This document shows positions 36,297 to 49,128 of a DNA stretch of 64,000 bases, in pieces. Source of the stretch: Hordeum vulgare subsp. vulgare (Eukaryota; Streptophyta; Magnoliopsida; Poales; Poaceae); assembly GCF_904849725.1 (NCBI RefSeq), contig NC_058523.1:204751689-204815688 (forward strand), read 5' to 3'. Numbering within the stretch: position 1 is the first letter of the stretch; each line of letters begins with the position of its first letter. The position numbers and the translations under genes were made by a program. Under the pieces are notes generated by a model that ran no database searches, was not told where the DNA came from, and saw nothing but the letters and a program-made list of their open reading frames with translations.

Positions 36297-36982
36297 TCAA
36301 ATCATGTACTTCTTTTGATGCTTGCCGCCACCGCTCTTCTTGCATCTCAGTCCCTCATCGTCTTCAGGTAGGAGGCACCTCCTCATGTCAACGATCCACC
36401 CGAACATCTCGTATCATGTGTACGTTTCCTTGGCCACGGTCTGGATGTGATATTCATCCAGTCTCTTCACCCATGCGTTGTGCCAGACGAGCTTATTCTT
36501 GTCGCACTCAACCTTCATGTCTTTGTATTAGGGGTCGATGATGGCCTCGACGAGGTCAACATGGGAGTCGTTATCCTTCTTGCTGCCCCAGACCTTACAG
36601 CGGTCATGGATGTCGACAAGCTTCTGGCATGCCAAGCCCGAAGTCTTGAGCACCTTTGGATCGTTGGTGGTGTCCACCGTAGCAAACCTATAGTTGGGGC
36701 TGTTGACAAACTTGGTGAAACGCTCGCAAGGCTTTGTGGCCAAAAAGTAGTGGTAGAGTAGGACGTGATGCCACACACACAACTAGGCAATGCAAACCTT
36801 TTGATCATGCCCAACACTACCGTTGGTGTATGCGAGATCAAAGCCGACCACTTTGTACTTGTCATCCGCAACAAGTAACCGCTCCATGGCGTTCATGGAT
36901 TTCTCCACCATGGCCGGGTCATGGGTGTACACACCATGAGGTCCGTCTCATCGGTGTCCACTTGATGCATGCTGAACTCCAT
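36297..36982 (-). pseudogene. 3'-5' exonuclease-like protein (TE-associated), broken
   Basis: The minus frame starts with ATG at 36982 (MEFSMHQVDTDETDLM) and ends with TGA at 36297. Key segments are DDKYKVVGFDLAYT, GHDQKV, FVNSPNYRFATVDTTND and LVDLVEAIIDP. In the DnaQ/WRN-like exonuclease family the first motif is normally FDLEYT; here the acidic Glu is Ala, which would remove a metal ligand. A two-base insertion near 36935 shifts the frame, and at least three in-frame stops follow. It sits beside CACTA subterminal repeats, so it was probably cargo of that transposon. The family assignment is from memory; confidence is moderate. Confidence 0.55.
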
Positions 36983-37299
36983 TTGAGCGCCTCTTGTTGT
37001 GTCGCAGAGGGTGTGTTTATTGTGTTGTGGGGCACGATCAAAAGCGTGAAGAGACTATGGTTAATGGCCGTGGGTATAAATGGGGGCTGGGTGTCCTAGA
37101 AAACCAGCATGTTTGGATGGCTGTTTTTGCAGCGCATCATTCAGTCGAGGAGCACGTAACTGCATGGGGCGACGCGCATGGCACAATCGCATGCATATGG
37201 AGCCCAGAACATGATCGTGGGCAGGCCCCAACCGCTGGTAGAGCGTGCGCGGAGGGGTGCGAGAGCAGAGCATGCGGAGGGACGCGAGAGCAGAGCGCC

Positions 37300-37470
37300 A
37301 GGAGGACCGTGACGTCGAACCAGACCATTTTGTACTTGTCCTCATCAAGCAACATGTCCGTAACGTAGGATCTCTCCACCCAGATCAAATGGTTGGTGTA
37401 CACCACCGATAGCCCCATACATGAACCTTTTGTGCGTGTCCACTACGGCATGCATGGTGAATTGACACTC
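37300..37470 (-). pseudogene. Second exonuclease-like gene fragment
   Basis: On the minus strand, MHAVVDTHKRFMYG...VYTNHLIWVER and then DEDKYKMVWFDVT parallel the N-terminal part of the neighbouring exonuclease-like remnant (MHQVDTDETDLM..., DDKYKVVGFDLAYT). It ends where the acidic motif would be and has frame breaks. It looks like a diverged partial duplicate. Confidence 0.4.
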
Positions 37471-37855
37471 GTCGTCGGCAGCCGCTGGGAGGGCCATTGG
37501 AGCCGCACAGTATACCCTTGGTTGTGGTTGTGCTTTTCAAGGTTGAGATATTAATCGTCAATTGCATATTAAGGTCCAGATTTTAATCGTACATTGCATA
37601 CTAAGAAAAAAATAGTACTACCAAAATACAAGCCTCATATGATGCCATTTGAATGATTGTGTCACAAATGATAGAAATAGTACAAAGATTCAAATTCCAG
37701 AATTACAAGGATAAAATTTGAATATTACAAGGGTCAAATTGATAATAGAAATAAAATTCATTTTATACAAATACTTTGTCATGTAGCTCTAGATGCCCGC
37801 GCTGATCATGTGAACATGAACGTATGAGAGGTTCATGCTGATATTACAACTAGTT
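37471..37855. other. AT-rich spacer 3' of the F-box remnant
   Basis: No gene seen. Two neighbouring copies of 'ttaatcgt.cattgcata.taag' (37551-37574 and 37581-37604) form a short direct repeat. This is probably 3'-flanking DNA of the F-box-like gene, plus the undefined edge of the CACTA remnant. Confidence 0.4.
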
Positions 37856-38790
37856 TCAAAACTTCAATATTTTTGCAAAGGGATCCGCCACTAACATGTC
37901 ATGTATGGGCATAACATAAGGACTTCCGAATAGTCTATCAGCTTTAGTTAGAAAATAAAATTGAGCTTCTGTAGAGCCTTTTCCATTCTGTCCTAGTCGC
38001 GGGAGCTAATCAACAAACATTCTTTTTTGTGGAGTAAATGTAGGGAAAACCTCATTATCTTTAGCAAACTTACTCTCACAACAAAGAACCTGGCAAATAT
38101 AATCTCCGGTAAGGTCCCTCGATAGGAGTTCAAAGCAATTTCTGAGAGATGGGGATCGATGCATTCGTCGGGATTGCTATATTGTGTCACATTATCCACT
38201 ACCTAGCCTAATTGTATCTGCAAAAGAAGAGAAGGTATTAGTGCTTGGACACACAAGGGACCTATTTTATTTGTAGAGTTTCCAAAATTGAACTCTCTTG
38301 TGGTTAACATTTAACATGAAAGGATCATTATCTCGATATATAGCTTCTCGAGGCACGAAAAGCATCTCAGGAATCTGACGACTTAGTCTAGGTCGGGGCC
38401 GATAGATTCTAGTGCCAAGATCTTCACTATGGGCAGATACGGGGCTGAGCTTGTTGGAATCATTTTCTGGATGACAGACAAACATACATATTGAATAGAG
38501 AAAAATAAATATTAATTTCAAGAAGGATAAGAAGGCGACTGTTGTACCTGGACGGTTATGGATCCAATAACAAGTTCATAGAAGTTGATGTGCGAGTAGC
38601 CAAACACTGTTAACTTTGGCGCACAAATGACCTTGATTATTGTTGGACCTTGTTGATCAACTACAAGTAATCTCTCAAGTAAAGGATTGTCCTCAATTAC
38701 CATTTGGTCATTCAACTTGTGTGACCTCTTGTTGCAGCACCACCAATACACACACATTGTCCGAAGACTCATGGAGGCGATGTGGAGGCT
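37856..38790 (-). pseudogene. F-box/LRR/FBD-type gene, 3' portion
   Basis: Minus-strand exons carry LRR-type sequence (VIEDNPLLERLLVVDQQG, APKLTVFGYSHINFYELV) to 38548. Then a plausible 81-bp intron (GT at 38547, AG at 38467) leads into VKILALESIGPDLD, where a TAA (38385-38383) replaces a codon before VVRFLRCFSCLEKLY. A further exon from 38217 (acceptor ttttgcag) reads CIDPHLSEIALNSYRG and FARFFVVRVSLLK; a frameshift is followed by ADRLFGSPYVMPIHDM and stop at 37856. This matches the C-terminal half of grass F-box proteins with LRR and FBD regions, usually SCF substrate receptors. The stop, frameshift and insertion make it dead. Confidence 0.7.
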
Positions 38791-41467
38791 TGATACGTCT
38801 CCAATGTATCATTAATTTAGGAAGTATTCATGCCATATTCACCTATGTTTAAAATATATTTATATGGATTTTATGCACTTTTTGTGATTTATTTAGAACT
38901 AACCCTGACTAATGTTGTTTTCATCAAATTACCATGGTGTTGTTTTTTGTGTAGAAAATGAAAGTTCTCGGAATCGCCCGAAACTTTGTGATAATTGTTT
39001 CTGGAACATATGAGTAATATTTGAGCGAAGAACCATGAGAGGGGAGCCACCTGTGGGCCACAAGCCAACAGGGCGCGACCACCCCCCTAGCCGCACCCTA
39101 AAGGCTTGTGGGGCCTATGTGGCTCCATTTGGCGTGATTCAAACGCTAAAAATTCTATACATACCAAAACCCTCGGAAATAAAAAGAGAACTTCCGCTCC
39201 GCCGCTGCACCTCTCTGTGTCGACAAAAACCCATCTGGAGCCTTTCCAGTACGGTGCCGGAGGGGGAAAATCATCTCCCGCGGCCATCTTCATCATCCCG
39301 GCGGAGGCCATGACAAGGAGAGACTAGTTCACCCTCAGGGATGAGGGCATATACCAGTAGCTATGTGTTCATTTTCTCTCTCTCTCTCTCATGTTCTTGA
39401 GATGGCACGATCTTGATGTATCACAGGCTTTGTTAATATAGTTGGATCATATGGTGTTCTTCCCTTGCTATCTTGTTGTGATGAATTGAATCTTTGTCTT
39501 TGAGATCTCGTTATGTTATCTCACCATCTTCATCATTTTGGTTTGAGAATACTAGATGTATGTCTTGCATGCGTATACCTGTGGTGACAATGGGGTATTC
39601 AGTTGATTCAGTTGATATATGTTATGGCATCAACTTGCATATTCCGATGACCTTGGGGATCTATGCATAGGGGTTGATTGCGGGTTTTCATACTACGTTC
39701 TCCGATAGAAATCTTGGGGTACTCTTTGAAGTTTTTTGTGTTGGATTGAATATGATGAATCTAAATTTGTTTGACGCATGTCATATAATTAGCCCACGTA
39801 TACTTGAGGTGACATTGGAGTATTTACGTGACATTAGGGTTGATTGATATGTATCATGGGTGTTATTCTAGTACGAACACTAGGGCTGTTTGTGACACCT
39901 ATATGAATAGCTCAAAATATTTGAGGTGGATCTACTACCTACACCAATTTCATCTTATGTTCTCTACTACTTATGAACTTTGGAGTGATTCTTTGTTGCA
40001 CGCTGAGGGATGATCATATGATTCTACTATGTTAGCATTGTTGAGAGATTTTACTAGTGAAAGTATGAACCCTAGGCCTTGTTTCCAAGAATTTATACAA
40101 TGTTTTGCTCCTTGTTTTCCACTTGCTACCTTGTTGTTTTTATATTTTCATATTATAAAAACTTATATCTACTATACATATTGCACTTGTATCACCATTT
40201 CTTCGTCGAACTAGTGCACCTATACAATTTACCATTGTATTAGGGACACAAGAGGTTTCTTGTATTTGATTGTAGGGTTGTTTGAGAGAGACCATCTGTT
40301 GGGGAACGTCGCATGGGAAACAAAATTTTTTCCTATGCTTGCCAAGATCTATCTATGGAGACTAACATCTACTAGAGAGGGAGTGCATCTACATACCCTT
40401 GTAGATCGCTAAGAGGAAGCGTATATAACATGGTTGATTTAGTCGAATGTCTTCACGATACAAATTGCAATCTGTCCCACGATCCCATAACGATTCGTCC
40501 TGCAATCCCATCACGATCCATCCCGATCTAGTGCCGAACGGACAACATCTCCGTGTTCAACACATGTACAGCTCGACGATGTTCTCCGCCTCCTTGATCC
40601 AGCAAGAGAGGGCGGAGAGGTATATGAGTTCTCCGATAGAACAATGGCATGGTGGTGGTGGTGGTGATGGAGCAATCTCAACAGGGCTTTGCCAAGCGCT
40701 ATCGCACATGCGTTTTGGAGGAGAAACATATCTAGGGAGAGAGGGAGGGCGATGATCTTTTTCTTTTGTCCTTCATCTCCAAAGCATCAGCATATCCATC
40801 ATCACCGGCATAACATCATGATATCCATCATCATGTTGCTATCAAGGTTGTCACGCTAACCATGCTTGTACTACTATTGCTACCGTTTGGCGATAAACTA
40901 AAGCATTACATAGCGCTTAATGATTAACACGCTGGTCATACAATAATTAAAGACTACCATATGGCTCCTGCCGGTTGCCGTAGCATTGACATGCAAGTCG
41001 ATATTAAGTATTATAACATGATCATCTCATACATCAAATATATATTATCATATCTTTGGCCATATCATATCACAACATACCCTGCAAAAACAAGTTAAAC
41101 TTCCTCTAATTTGTTGTTGCATGTTTTACGTGGCTGCTATGGGTATCTAGCAAGAACGCTTCTTACCTACGCAAAACCACAACAGCAATATGCAAGTTGC
41201 TATTTAACCTTCTACAAGGATCGCCTATGTCAAATCAGATTCAACTAAAGTGGGAGAGACAAACACCCGCCAACCATCTTTATGCAACAAGTTTCATGTC
41301 AATGGATGGAACCGGTCTCTTGTACGTGGACAAGTAAAGTTGGTCCAAGCCGCTTCATCCCACAATACCGCCGAATCAAGAAAATACGAAGGAGGGAAGC
41401 AATCTTAATATTAATACCCACAAACTCCTCTGTGTTCTACTCGTGATGTCATCTACGCATAGACCTA

Positions 41468-41480
41468 GCTCTGATACCAC
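41468..41480 (-). other. Initiator tRNA-Met primer-binding site of the Angela-like unit
   Basis: The minus strand reads GTGGTATCAGAGC directly after LTR-B, the standard plant copia primer-binding site, with 'TAGGTCTATGCGTAGATGAC' beyond it. It proves that LTR-B is the 5' LTR of the left-hand, minus-strand unit. Confidence 0.8.
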
Positions 41481-43330
41481 TGTTGGGGAACATAGCATGG
41501 GAAACAAAATTTTTCTTATGCTCACCAAGATCTATCTATGGAGACTAACATCAGCGAGAGGGGGGAGTGCATCTACATACCCTTGTAGATTGATAAGTGG
41601 AAGCATATATAACGCGGTTGATGTAGTCAAACGTCTTCGCGATCCAAATTGCAATTCGTCCTGCGATCCCATCACGATTCGTCCCGTTCTAGTGCCGAAC
41701 GGACGACACCTCCGTGTTCAGCACACGTACAGCTCACTGACATTCTCCACCTCCTTGATCCAACAAGCAAGGCCAGAGAGTTAGATGAGTTCTCCGACAG
41801 CACAACGACGTGGTGGCGGTGGTGGTGGAGCAATCTCAGCAGGGCTTCGCCAAGCGCTGCCGCAGATGCGTTTTGGAGGAGAAACAGATCTAGGGAGAGA
41901 GGGCGGGCTGCACCGATGCCTTACGGTGTGGCTGCCCTCCCTCTCCCTCTATAATTATAGGAGGAAGGGGTAGGTGGGGAGTAACCCTGGCCCCTCCTCC
42001 AAGGAGGGGTAGGCCGGCCAAGGTGGGAAGAGTCCACCTCCCACAAGGGAGATGGAAGCCCTAGGGAGGACTCCCTCCTGTCCAAGGCACCCCCACCTAC
42101 CACCTTGGGCACATGGGCCCTTTAGTGGTCGGCTTCCCAGCCCACTAGGGGCTAGTGCGCCACATCTCACGCCCATGTGCCCCCCGGGATGGGCAGGCCC
42201 CTTCCGGTGGACCCCCGGAACCCTTTCGGCACTCCCGGTACACTACCGGAAACACATGAAACCTTTCCGGAACCGGAATACCACTTTACTGTATATAAAT
42301 ATTTACCTCTAGAGCAATTCAGAGCTCCTTGTGATGTCCGAGATTTCATCCGGGACTCCGAACAACTTTTTTTTATCACCACACATAACTCATTAATACT
42401 AAATTGTCACCGAACCTTAAGTGTGCATGCCGTGTGGGTTCGAGAACTATGCAGACATGGCCGAGACACTCTACGGTCGATAACCAATAGCAGGACCTAG
42501 ATGCCCATATTGGCTCCTAGATATTCTACGAAAATCTTTCTCGGTCGAACCACATTGTCAAGGATTCAATCAATCCCGTATACTGTTCCCTTTGTCCATC
42601 GGTATGTTACTTGCCCGAGATTCGATCGTCGGTATCTGCATACCTAGTTCAATCTTGTTACTGGAAAGTTTCTTTACTCATTCTATAATACAAGATCCTG
42701 TGACTAACTCCTTAGTTACTTTGCTTGCAAGCTTCTTGTGATGTTGTATTACCGAGTGGGCCCTAGAGATACCTCTCCGTCATACCGAGTGACAAATCCC
42801 AGTCTCCATTCACGCCAACCAAACAGACACCCTCGGAGATACCTGTAGAGCACCTCTATAGTCACCCAGTTATGTTGTGACATTTGATACACACAAGGCA
42901 TTCCTCTGGTGCTCGGTAGTTGCATGATCTCATGGTCATAGGAACAAATACTTGACATGCAGAAAATAGTAGCAATAAAGTGACACGATCATATGCTACG
43001 TTAATAGTTTGGGTCTTGTCCATCACATCCTCCTCCTAGTGATGTGATCCCGTTATCAAATGACAACTCATGTCTATGGCCAGGAAACCTTGACCATCTT
43101 TCATCAACGAGCTAGCCCGTCAGAGGCTCACTAGGGACACAGTGTTGTCTATGTACCCGCACATGTATTTGAGTTTCCAATCAATACAATTCTAGGGCAT
43201 ATTCACAACAGTCTCCCACTTGCCTCTAGGGCATATTATCCAATCAATACATGGATAATAAATGATTATCATGAACAAGGAAATATAATAATAAATAATT
43301 TATTGTTGCCTCTAGGGCATATTTACAACA
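41481..43330 (-). repeat. Central LTR-B of the Angela-like assembly
   Basis: About 1850 bp from TGTTGGGGAACATAGC to ATTTACAACA. It includes a small tandem duplication of its terminal part: 'gggcatatt.acaaca gtctcccacttgc' occurs at 43196-43223 and again at 43316-43343, so the LTR end plus the first PPT bases are present twice. 'ctataattatagg' near 41950 is a TATA candidate for the minus strand. Confidence 0.75.
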
Positions 43331-46300
43331 GTCTCCCACTTGCACCATAGTCAATAATCTAGCTCACATCACTATGTGATTTACATTGTAATGAATCTAT
43401 CACCCATACAGTTCCGAGGTTCGATAATATCTTGCTTGTGAGAGAGGTTTTTAGTCAATGGTTCTGCAACATTCAGATCCGTGTGTATTTTATAAATCCC
43501 AGGTCATACCGTAGATGCTGCTACCACGCTCTACTTGGAACTGTTCCAAATGACTGCTCTACTATCTGACTTGCTACTCAGAGTCATCCGGATTGGTGTC
43601 AAAGCTTGCATCGACTTAACCTTTTACAACGAACTCTTTGATCACCTCCATAATCAAGAAACATTTCCTTTCCTCAAGTTACTAAGGATAATTTTGGCCG
43701 CTGTCCAGTGATCCAATCCTGGATCACTCTTGTACCCCTTGACAGACTGATGGCAAGGCACACATTAGGTGCGGTACACAACATGGAATACTATAGAGCC
43801 TACGATTAAGGCATAGGGAACGACCTTCGCCCTTTCTCTTTCTTCTGTCATGGTCTGGCTTTAAGTCCTACTCAAATTCACACCTTACAATACATGCAAT
43901 AACTCCTTATTTGACCGATCCATTTTGAACTCCCTCAAAATCTTGTTAAGGTATGTATTCACTGAAAGTTTTATCAAGCGTCCAGATCTATCTCTAAAGA
44001 TCTTGATGCCCAATTTTCAAATAGCTTAATCCGGGTTTCCTTTGAAAAACACCTTTCTAACAACCCTATATGCTTTCCAAAAATTCTACATAATTTTCGA
44101 TCAACAATATGTCAACCACATATATTTATCAGAAATTCTATAGTGCTCCCACTCACTTTCTTGTAAATACAAGTTCCTCATAAACTTTGTATAAACCCAA
44201 AAGCTTTGATCATCTTATCAAAGTGTATATTCCAACTCTGATATGCTTGCTCCAGTCCATAAAAGGATTTCTTGAGCTTACATACTTGTTAGCATCCTTA
44301 GGAATGACAAAACCTTTTGGTTGTATCACATACAACCTTTCCTCAAGGAAACCGTCAAGGAAACAATGTTTTGACATCCATCTGCCAGATTTCTTAATCA
44401 AAAAATGCAGCAACTGCTAACATAATTCCAACAAACTTTTGCATCGCTATGGGTGATAGAGTCTCATCGTAGTCAACTCCTTGAACTTGTCAGAAACTTC
44501 TTTGCGACAAGTCAAGGTTTCTAAATGGTGACATTTACCATCATCATGTGTCTTCCTTTTAAAGATCCATTAGTACTTAATAGCCTTATGACCATCAAAT
44601 AGTTCTTCCAAAGTCCACAGTTTGTTTTCATACATGGATCCTATCTCGGATTTCATGGCGTTCAGCTATTTGTCTGAATCTGGGCCCACCAACGCTTCTC
44701 CATAGCCCGTAGGTTCATTATTGTCCAACAACATGACCTCCAAGGCATGATTACTGTACCACTCTAGAGCAGTACGTGTCCTTATGGACCTACGAGGTTT
44801 GGTAGTAACTTGATTTGAAACTTCATGATGACCATCATGAACTTCCACTTCCAATGTTGTAGGCACCACAGGAACAACTTCTTGCGCCCTTCTACTCTCT
44901 GGTTGAAGTGATGGTTCAAAAACCTCATCAAGTTCCACCATCCTCTGACTCAACTCTTTCGATAGAAACTCTTTCTTGAGAAAGGACCCGTTTTCAGCAA
45001 CAAATACTTTGCTTTTGGATTTGAGATATGAGGCATACCTAACTGTTTTGGGTACCCTACGAAGATGCATTTATCTGCTTTGGGTTTGAGCTTATGAGGC
45101 TGAAGCCTTTTGACACAAGCATCATAGCCCCAAACTTTAAGAAACGATAGCTTAGGTTTCTTGCCAAACCATAGTTCATATGGTGTCATCTCAACGGAAT
45201 TATATGGTGCCCTTTTTAAAATGAATGTGGTTGTCTCTAATGCGTAAACACAAAACAATAGTGGTAATTCGATAAGAGACATCATAGTATGCACCACATC
45301 TAATAGAGCACGACTACGACGTTTGAACACACCATCACACTATGTTGTTCCAGGTGGCATGAGTTGTGAAACAATTTACATATTGTATTAAATGTATACC
45401 AAACTCGCAACTCAGATATTCACCTCTATGATCATATCATAGACATTTCATCCTCTTGTCACGACAATCTTCAACTTCACTCTGAAATTGCTTGAACTTT
45501 TCAATATTTCAGATTCGTGATTCATCAAGTAAATACACATGTATCTACTCGAATCATCTATGAAGTAATAACATAACGATAACCTCTACATGCTTCAGTA
45601 CTCATTGGACTGCATACATCAAAAGGTATTATTTCCAATAAGTCACTTGCTCATTCGTTCTCACTGGAAAACGAGGCCTTCAATCATCTTTCCCCATGTG
45701 GCATGGTTTGCATGTATCAAGTGATTCAAAATCATGTGAATCCAAAAGATTCATCTACATGGAGTTTCTTCATGCGTTTACACCAATAGGCATGGTTCAC
45801 AAGTCTCAAATGATTCAAAATCAAGCGAGTCCAAAGAACCACCAGTATAGATCTTCATCATGCGTTTTATACCAATATGACCTAAGCGATAGTGCCACAA
45901 GTAAGCGGTACTATCATTACTAACTTTGTATCTTTTGGCATACATACTATGAACGTGTGTATCACTATGATCGAGATTTAATAAACCATTCACGTTGGGT
46001 GCATGATCATTGAAGGTATTATTCATGAAAATAGAATAACCATTATTCTCTGACTTAAATGAATAAACCCATTGCAATAAACACAATCTGATCATGTTCA
46101 TGCTCAACGCAAACACCAAATAACATTTATTTAGGTTCAACACTAATCCCAAAGGTAGAGGGAGCGTGCGATGGTGATCACATCAATCTTGGAAATACTT
46201 CCAACACACATCGTCACCTCGCCTTTAGCTAGTCTCCATTTATTCCGTAGCTTTTATTTCGAGTTACTAACATCTAGTAACTGAACAGGTATCTAATACC

Positions 46301-46912
46301 CTCGTGCTACTAGGAGTGCTAGTAATGTACACATCAATAACATGTATATCTAATATACTTCTCTTGGCGATGCCAGACTACTTATCTACCAAGTATGTAG
46401 GGCAGTCCCGCTTTAGTGACCGTTCCCCTCATAATAGAAGCACTTAGTCTCGGGTTTGGATTCAACCTTGGGTTTCTTCATTGGAGTGACAACTAACTTG
46501 TCATTCTCGAAGTTTCCCTTCTTGCCCTTACCCTTGTTGGAACTAGTGGTTTTACTAACCATCAACACTTGATGCTCCTTCTTTATTTCTACCTTCACGG
46601 TGTCAAACATCGCAAATAGCTCAGGGATTATCTTCTCCACCCCTGATATGTTATAGTTCATCACGAAGCTCGGTAGCTTAGTGGCAGTGACTTTGGAGAA
46701 CTGTGTCAATCACTATCTCATGTGGAAGATCAACTCCCACTTGATTTAAGCGATTGTAGCACCAAGATAATCTGAGTACATGATCACCGATTGATCTTTT
46801 CTCCTTCATTTTGCAGGCAAAGAATCTTGTCGGAGGTCTCATATCTCTCAACACGGGCACGAGCCTGAAATCCTAATTTCAGCTCTTGGAATCTTTGTCT
46901 CATATCTTGTCG
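43331..46912 (-). pseudogene. Angela-like gag-pol remnant
   Basis: Read on the minus strand from 46912: a gag end with RSIGDHVLRLSWCYNRL (46790), a degenerate knuckle CFYYEGNGH near 46420, then GAG-pre-integrase WHYRLGHIGIKRM (45880), integrase C-terminal part (TPYELWFGKKPKLSFLKVWG, KADKCIFVGYPK; 45200-45020), a Pro/Glu-rich linker, and reverse transcriptase with FLDGFLEERLYVIQPKGF (near 44350). The catalytic box at 44122-44111 reads YVVD instead of YVDD. Many stops and frameshifts break it. Sequence down to 43331 is decayed RT/RNase H and 3' leader. The gag start and primer-binding site on the LTR-C side are deleted. Confidence 0.8.
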
Positions 46913-49128
46913 GAGTGCATCTACATACCCTTGTAGATCGCTAAGTGGAAGCGTATATAACGCGGTTGATGTAGTGCAACATATTTGTGGTCCAAATCGC
47001 AATCCGTCTAGTGAGCCCATCACGATCCATACCGCGATCCCGTCACCATCCATCCAGATATAGTGGCAAACAGACGGAATCTCCGTATTCAGAACACATA
47101 CAACTCGATGATGTTCTCCACCTCCTTGATCCATCAAGCAAGAGCAGAGAGTTAGATGAGTTTTCTGACGGCACAACGGTGTGGTTGCGGTGGTGGTGGA
47201 GCAATCTTAGTAGGGCTTCGCCAAGCGCTACCGCAGATGCGTTTTGGAGGAGAAACGGATCTAGGGAGAGAGGAAGGTGTCGTGGTTTTGTCACGGTAGA
47301 TGTCCTCGTGAAAGGACTTAAAGATGGAGCCATCGCACCTTGGTGGCGACTCGAAGGGGGTGAGCGAAAGCAAGACTCAGATTTACCCAGGTTCGGCCCC
47401 TTCTGAGGAGGTAAAAGCCTACGTCCTACTTTGTGTGGATTAATGGTGGTTTCGATTACAAGGAGGGCGTAACTCGCCTGACCTAGCTCTTGATTCTCTC
47501 TAACTCTCCTGACCTTTCCCTCAGACTCGCCTTTATATACAGGTCGAGGCCCTAGGGTTTACAAAGTCCTACCATGCTACTCTTTGTGGCTTTCCTTATC
47601 TCTAAGTCGTCGTGTCCTCCACGATCAGGAGCTTTCTTGGTAATCCATCATACGCACGACCTCTTGAACCACCATCCAGCTTCTGGGCCACGGGACGCGC
47701 GTTGAATGGTAAGTCGCCCCTTTGGTGACCCGGCCCACTAAGGGCGGGTTATCCGTAGGTAATATCCCCAACAGAAGGGCTCCACCTATGCCTTAGGGTG
47801 TGTTCGCACTCCCTCTACCTCTCTATTTATAGGAGGAGGGGGTAGGTGGGGTGCATCCCTAGCCCCTCCTCCAAGGAGGGGTCGGCCGGCCAAGGTGGGA
47901 AGTGTCCACCTGCCACAAGGGAGGTGGAAGCCCTAGGGGGGGACACCCTCCTCTCCAAGGTACCCCACCTACCAACTTGGGCGCATATCCTTTAGGGGTT
48001 GGCTGTCCAGACCAATAGGGGCTGGTGCGCCACCTCTCAGGCCCATGTGCCCCCCGGGGTGGGTGGCCCCTACCGATGGACCCCCGAAACCCTTTTGGCA
48101 CTCCCGGTACACTACCGGAAACACCCGAAACTTTTCAGAACCCGAATACTACTTTCCTATATGTAAATCTTCACCCCCGGACCATTCTGGGGCTCCTCAT
48201 GATGTCCGAGATCTCATCCTGGACTCCAAAGAACTTTCAGTTATGACCACACATAACTCATTACTACTAAATCATCACCGAACCATAAGTGTGCCGACCC
48301 TGTGGGTTCGAGAACTATGCAGACATGACACAGACACTCTCCTATCAATAGCCAATAGTGGGACATGGATGCCCATATTGGCTCCTACATATTCTATGAA
48401 GATCTTTATCGGTCGAACCATGATGTCAAGGATTCAATCAATCCAGTATACTGTTCCCTTTGTCCATCAATATGTTACTTTCCTGAGATTTGATCGTCGG
48501 TATCTGCATACCTAGTTCAATCTCGTTACCGGCAAGTCTCTTTACTTTTTTCCATAATACAAGATCCCGTGACTAACTCGTTAGTCACATTGCTTGCAAT
48601 CTTCTTGTAATGTTGTATTATAGAGTGGGCCCTAGAGAACCTCTCCGTCACACGGGGTGACAAATCCCAGTCTCGATTCATGCCAACCAAACATACACCC
48701 TGGGAGATACCTGTAGAGCACCTTTATAGTCACCTAGTTACTTTGTGACATTTGATACACACAAGGTATTCCTATGGTGTCCAGGAGTTGCATGATCTCA
48801 CAGTCATAGGAACATATACTTGACATGCAGAAAACAGTAGCAATGAACTGACACAATCATATGGGTATTGTCCATCACATCATTCTCCTAATGGTGTGAT
48901 CCCGTTATCAAATGACAACTCATGTCTATGGCCATGAAACCTTGACCATCTTTGATCAATGAGCTAGCCCACCAGAGGCTCACTAGGGACACAATGTTGT
49001 CTATGTACCCACACATGTATTTGAGTTTCCAATGAATATAATTCTAGCATGGATAATAAATGATTATCATGAACAGGGAAATATAATAATAACTAATTTG
49101 TTATTCCCTCTAGGCAATAGTTCCAACA
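46913..49128 (-). repeat. Truncated LTR-C of the Angela-like assembly
   Basis: It begins within the LTR at ggagtgcatctacataccc, having lost roughly the first 95 bases and the adjacent primer-binding site, and runs to TTCCAACA at 49128. It is otherwise co-linear with LTR-B except for solo LTR 47278-47773. 'ctctctatttatagg' near 47820 is the TATA-like site on this copy. Confidence 0.75.
47278..47773. mobile_element. Short solo LTR nested in LTR-C
   Basis: 496 bp from TGTCGTGGTTTTG to TCCCCAACA, flanked by TSD GAAGG (47273-47277 and 47774-47778). LTR-B reads across the empty site at about 41905. No internal region is present. It resembles a common Triticeae copia-type LTR that I cannot name with certainty. 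Confidence 0.8.

Larger units (their letters stand above)
40297..49128 (-). mobile_element. Angela/BARE/WIS-like copia assembly with three LTRs (minus strand)
   Basis: Outer ends TGTTGGGGAACGTCGC (40297) and TTCCAACA (49128) are flanked by TSD CCATC (40292-40296 and 49129-49133). The order on the plus strand is: truncated LTR-A (40297 to about 40755), leader segment (to 41467), reversed tRNA-Met primer-binding site (41468-41480), complete LTR-B (41481-43330), reversed polypurine tract (gtctcccacttgc, 43331), pol-gag remnant to 46912, and truncated LTR-C (about 46913-49128). LTR-B therefore serves as the 5' LTR of one unit and the 3' LTR of the next. Confidence 0.8.

Noticed and set aside
36447..37368. 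Plus-strand frames of 104-124 codons
   Set aside because: They are antisense to the exonuclease-like remnants and have no independent support.
41649..42500. Plus-strand frames of 60-113 codons and overlapping minus frames in LTR-B
   Set aside because: They are within the Angela-like LTR, are not conserved as frames between LTR-A, LTR-B and LTR-C, and lie opposite to the element's transcription.
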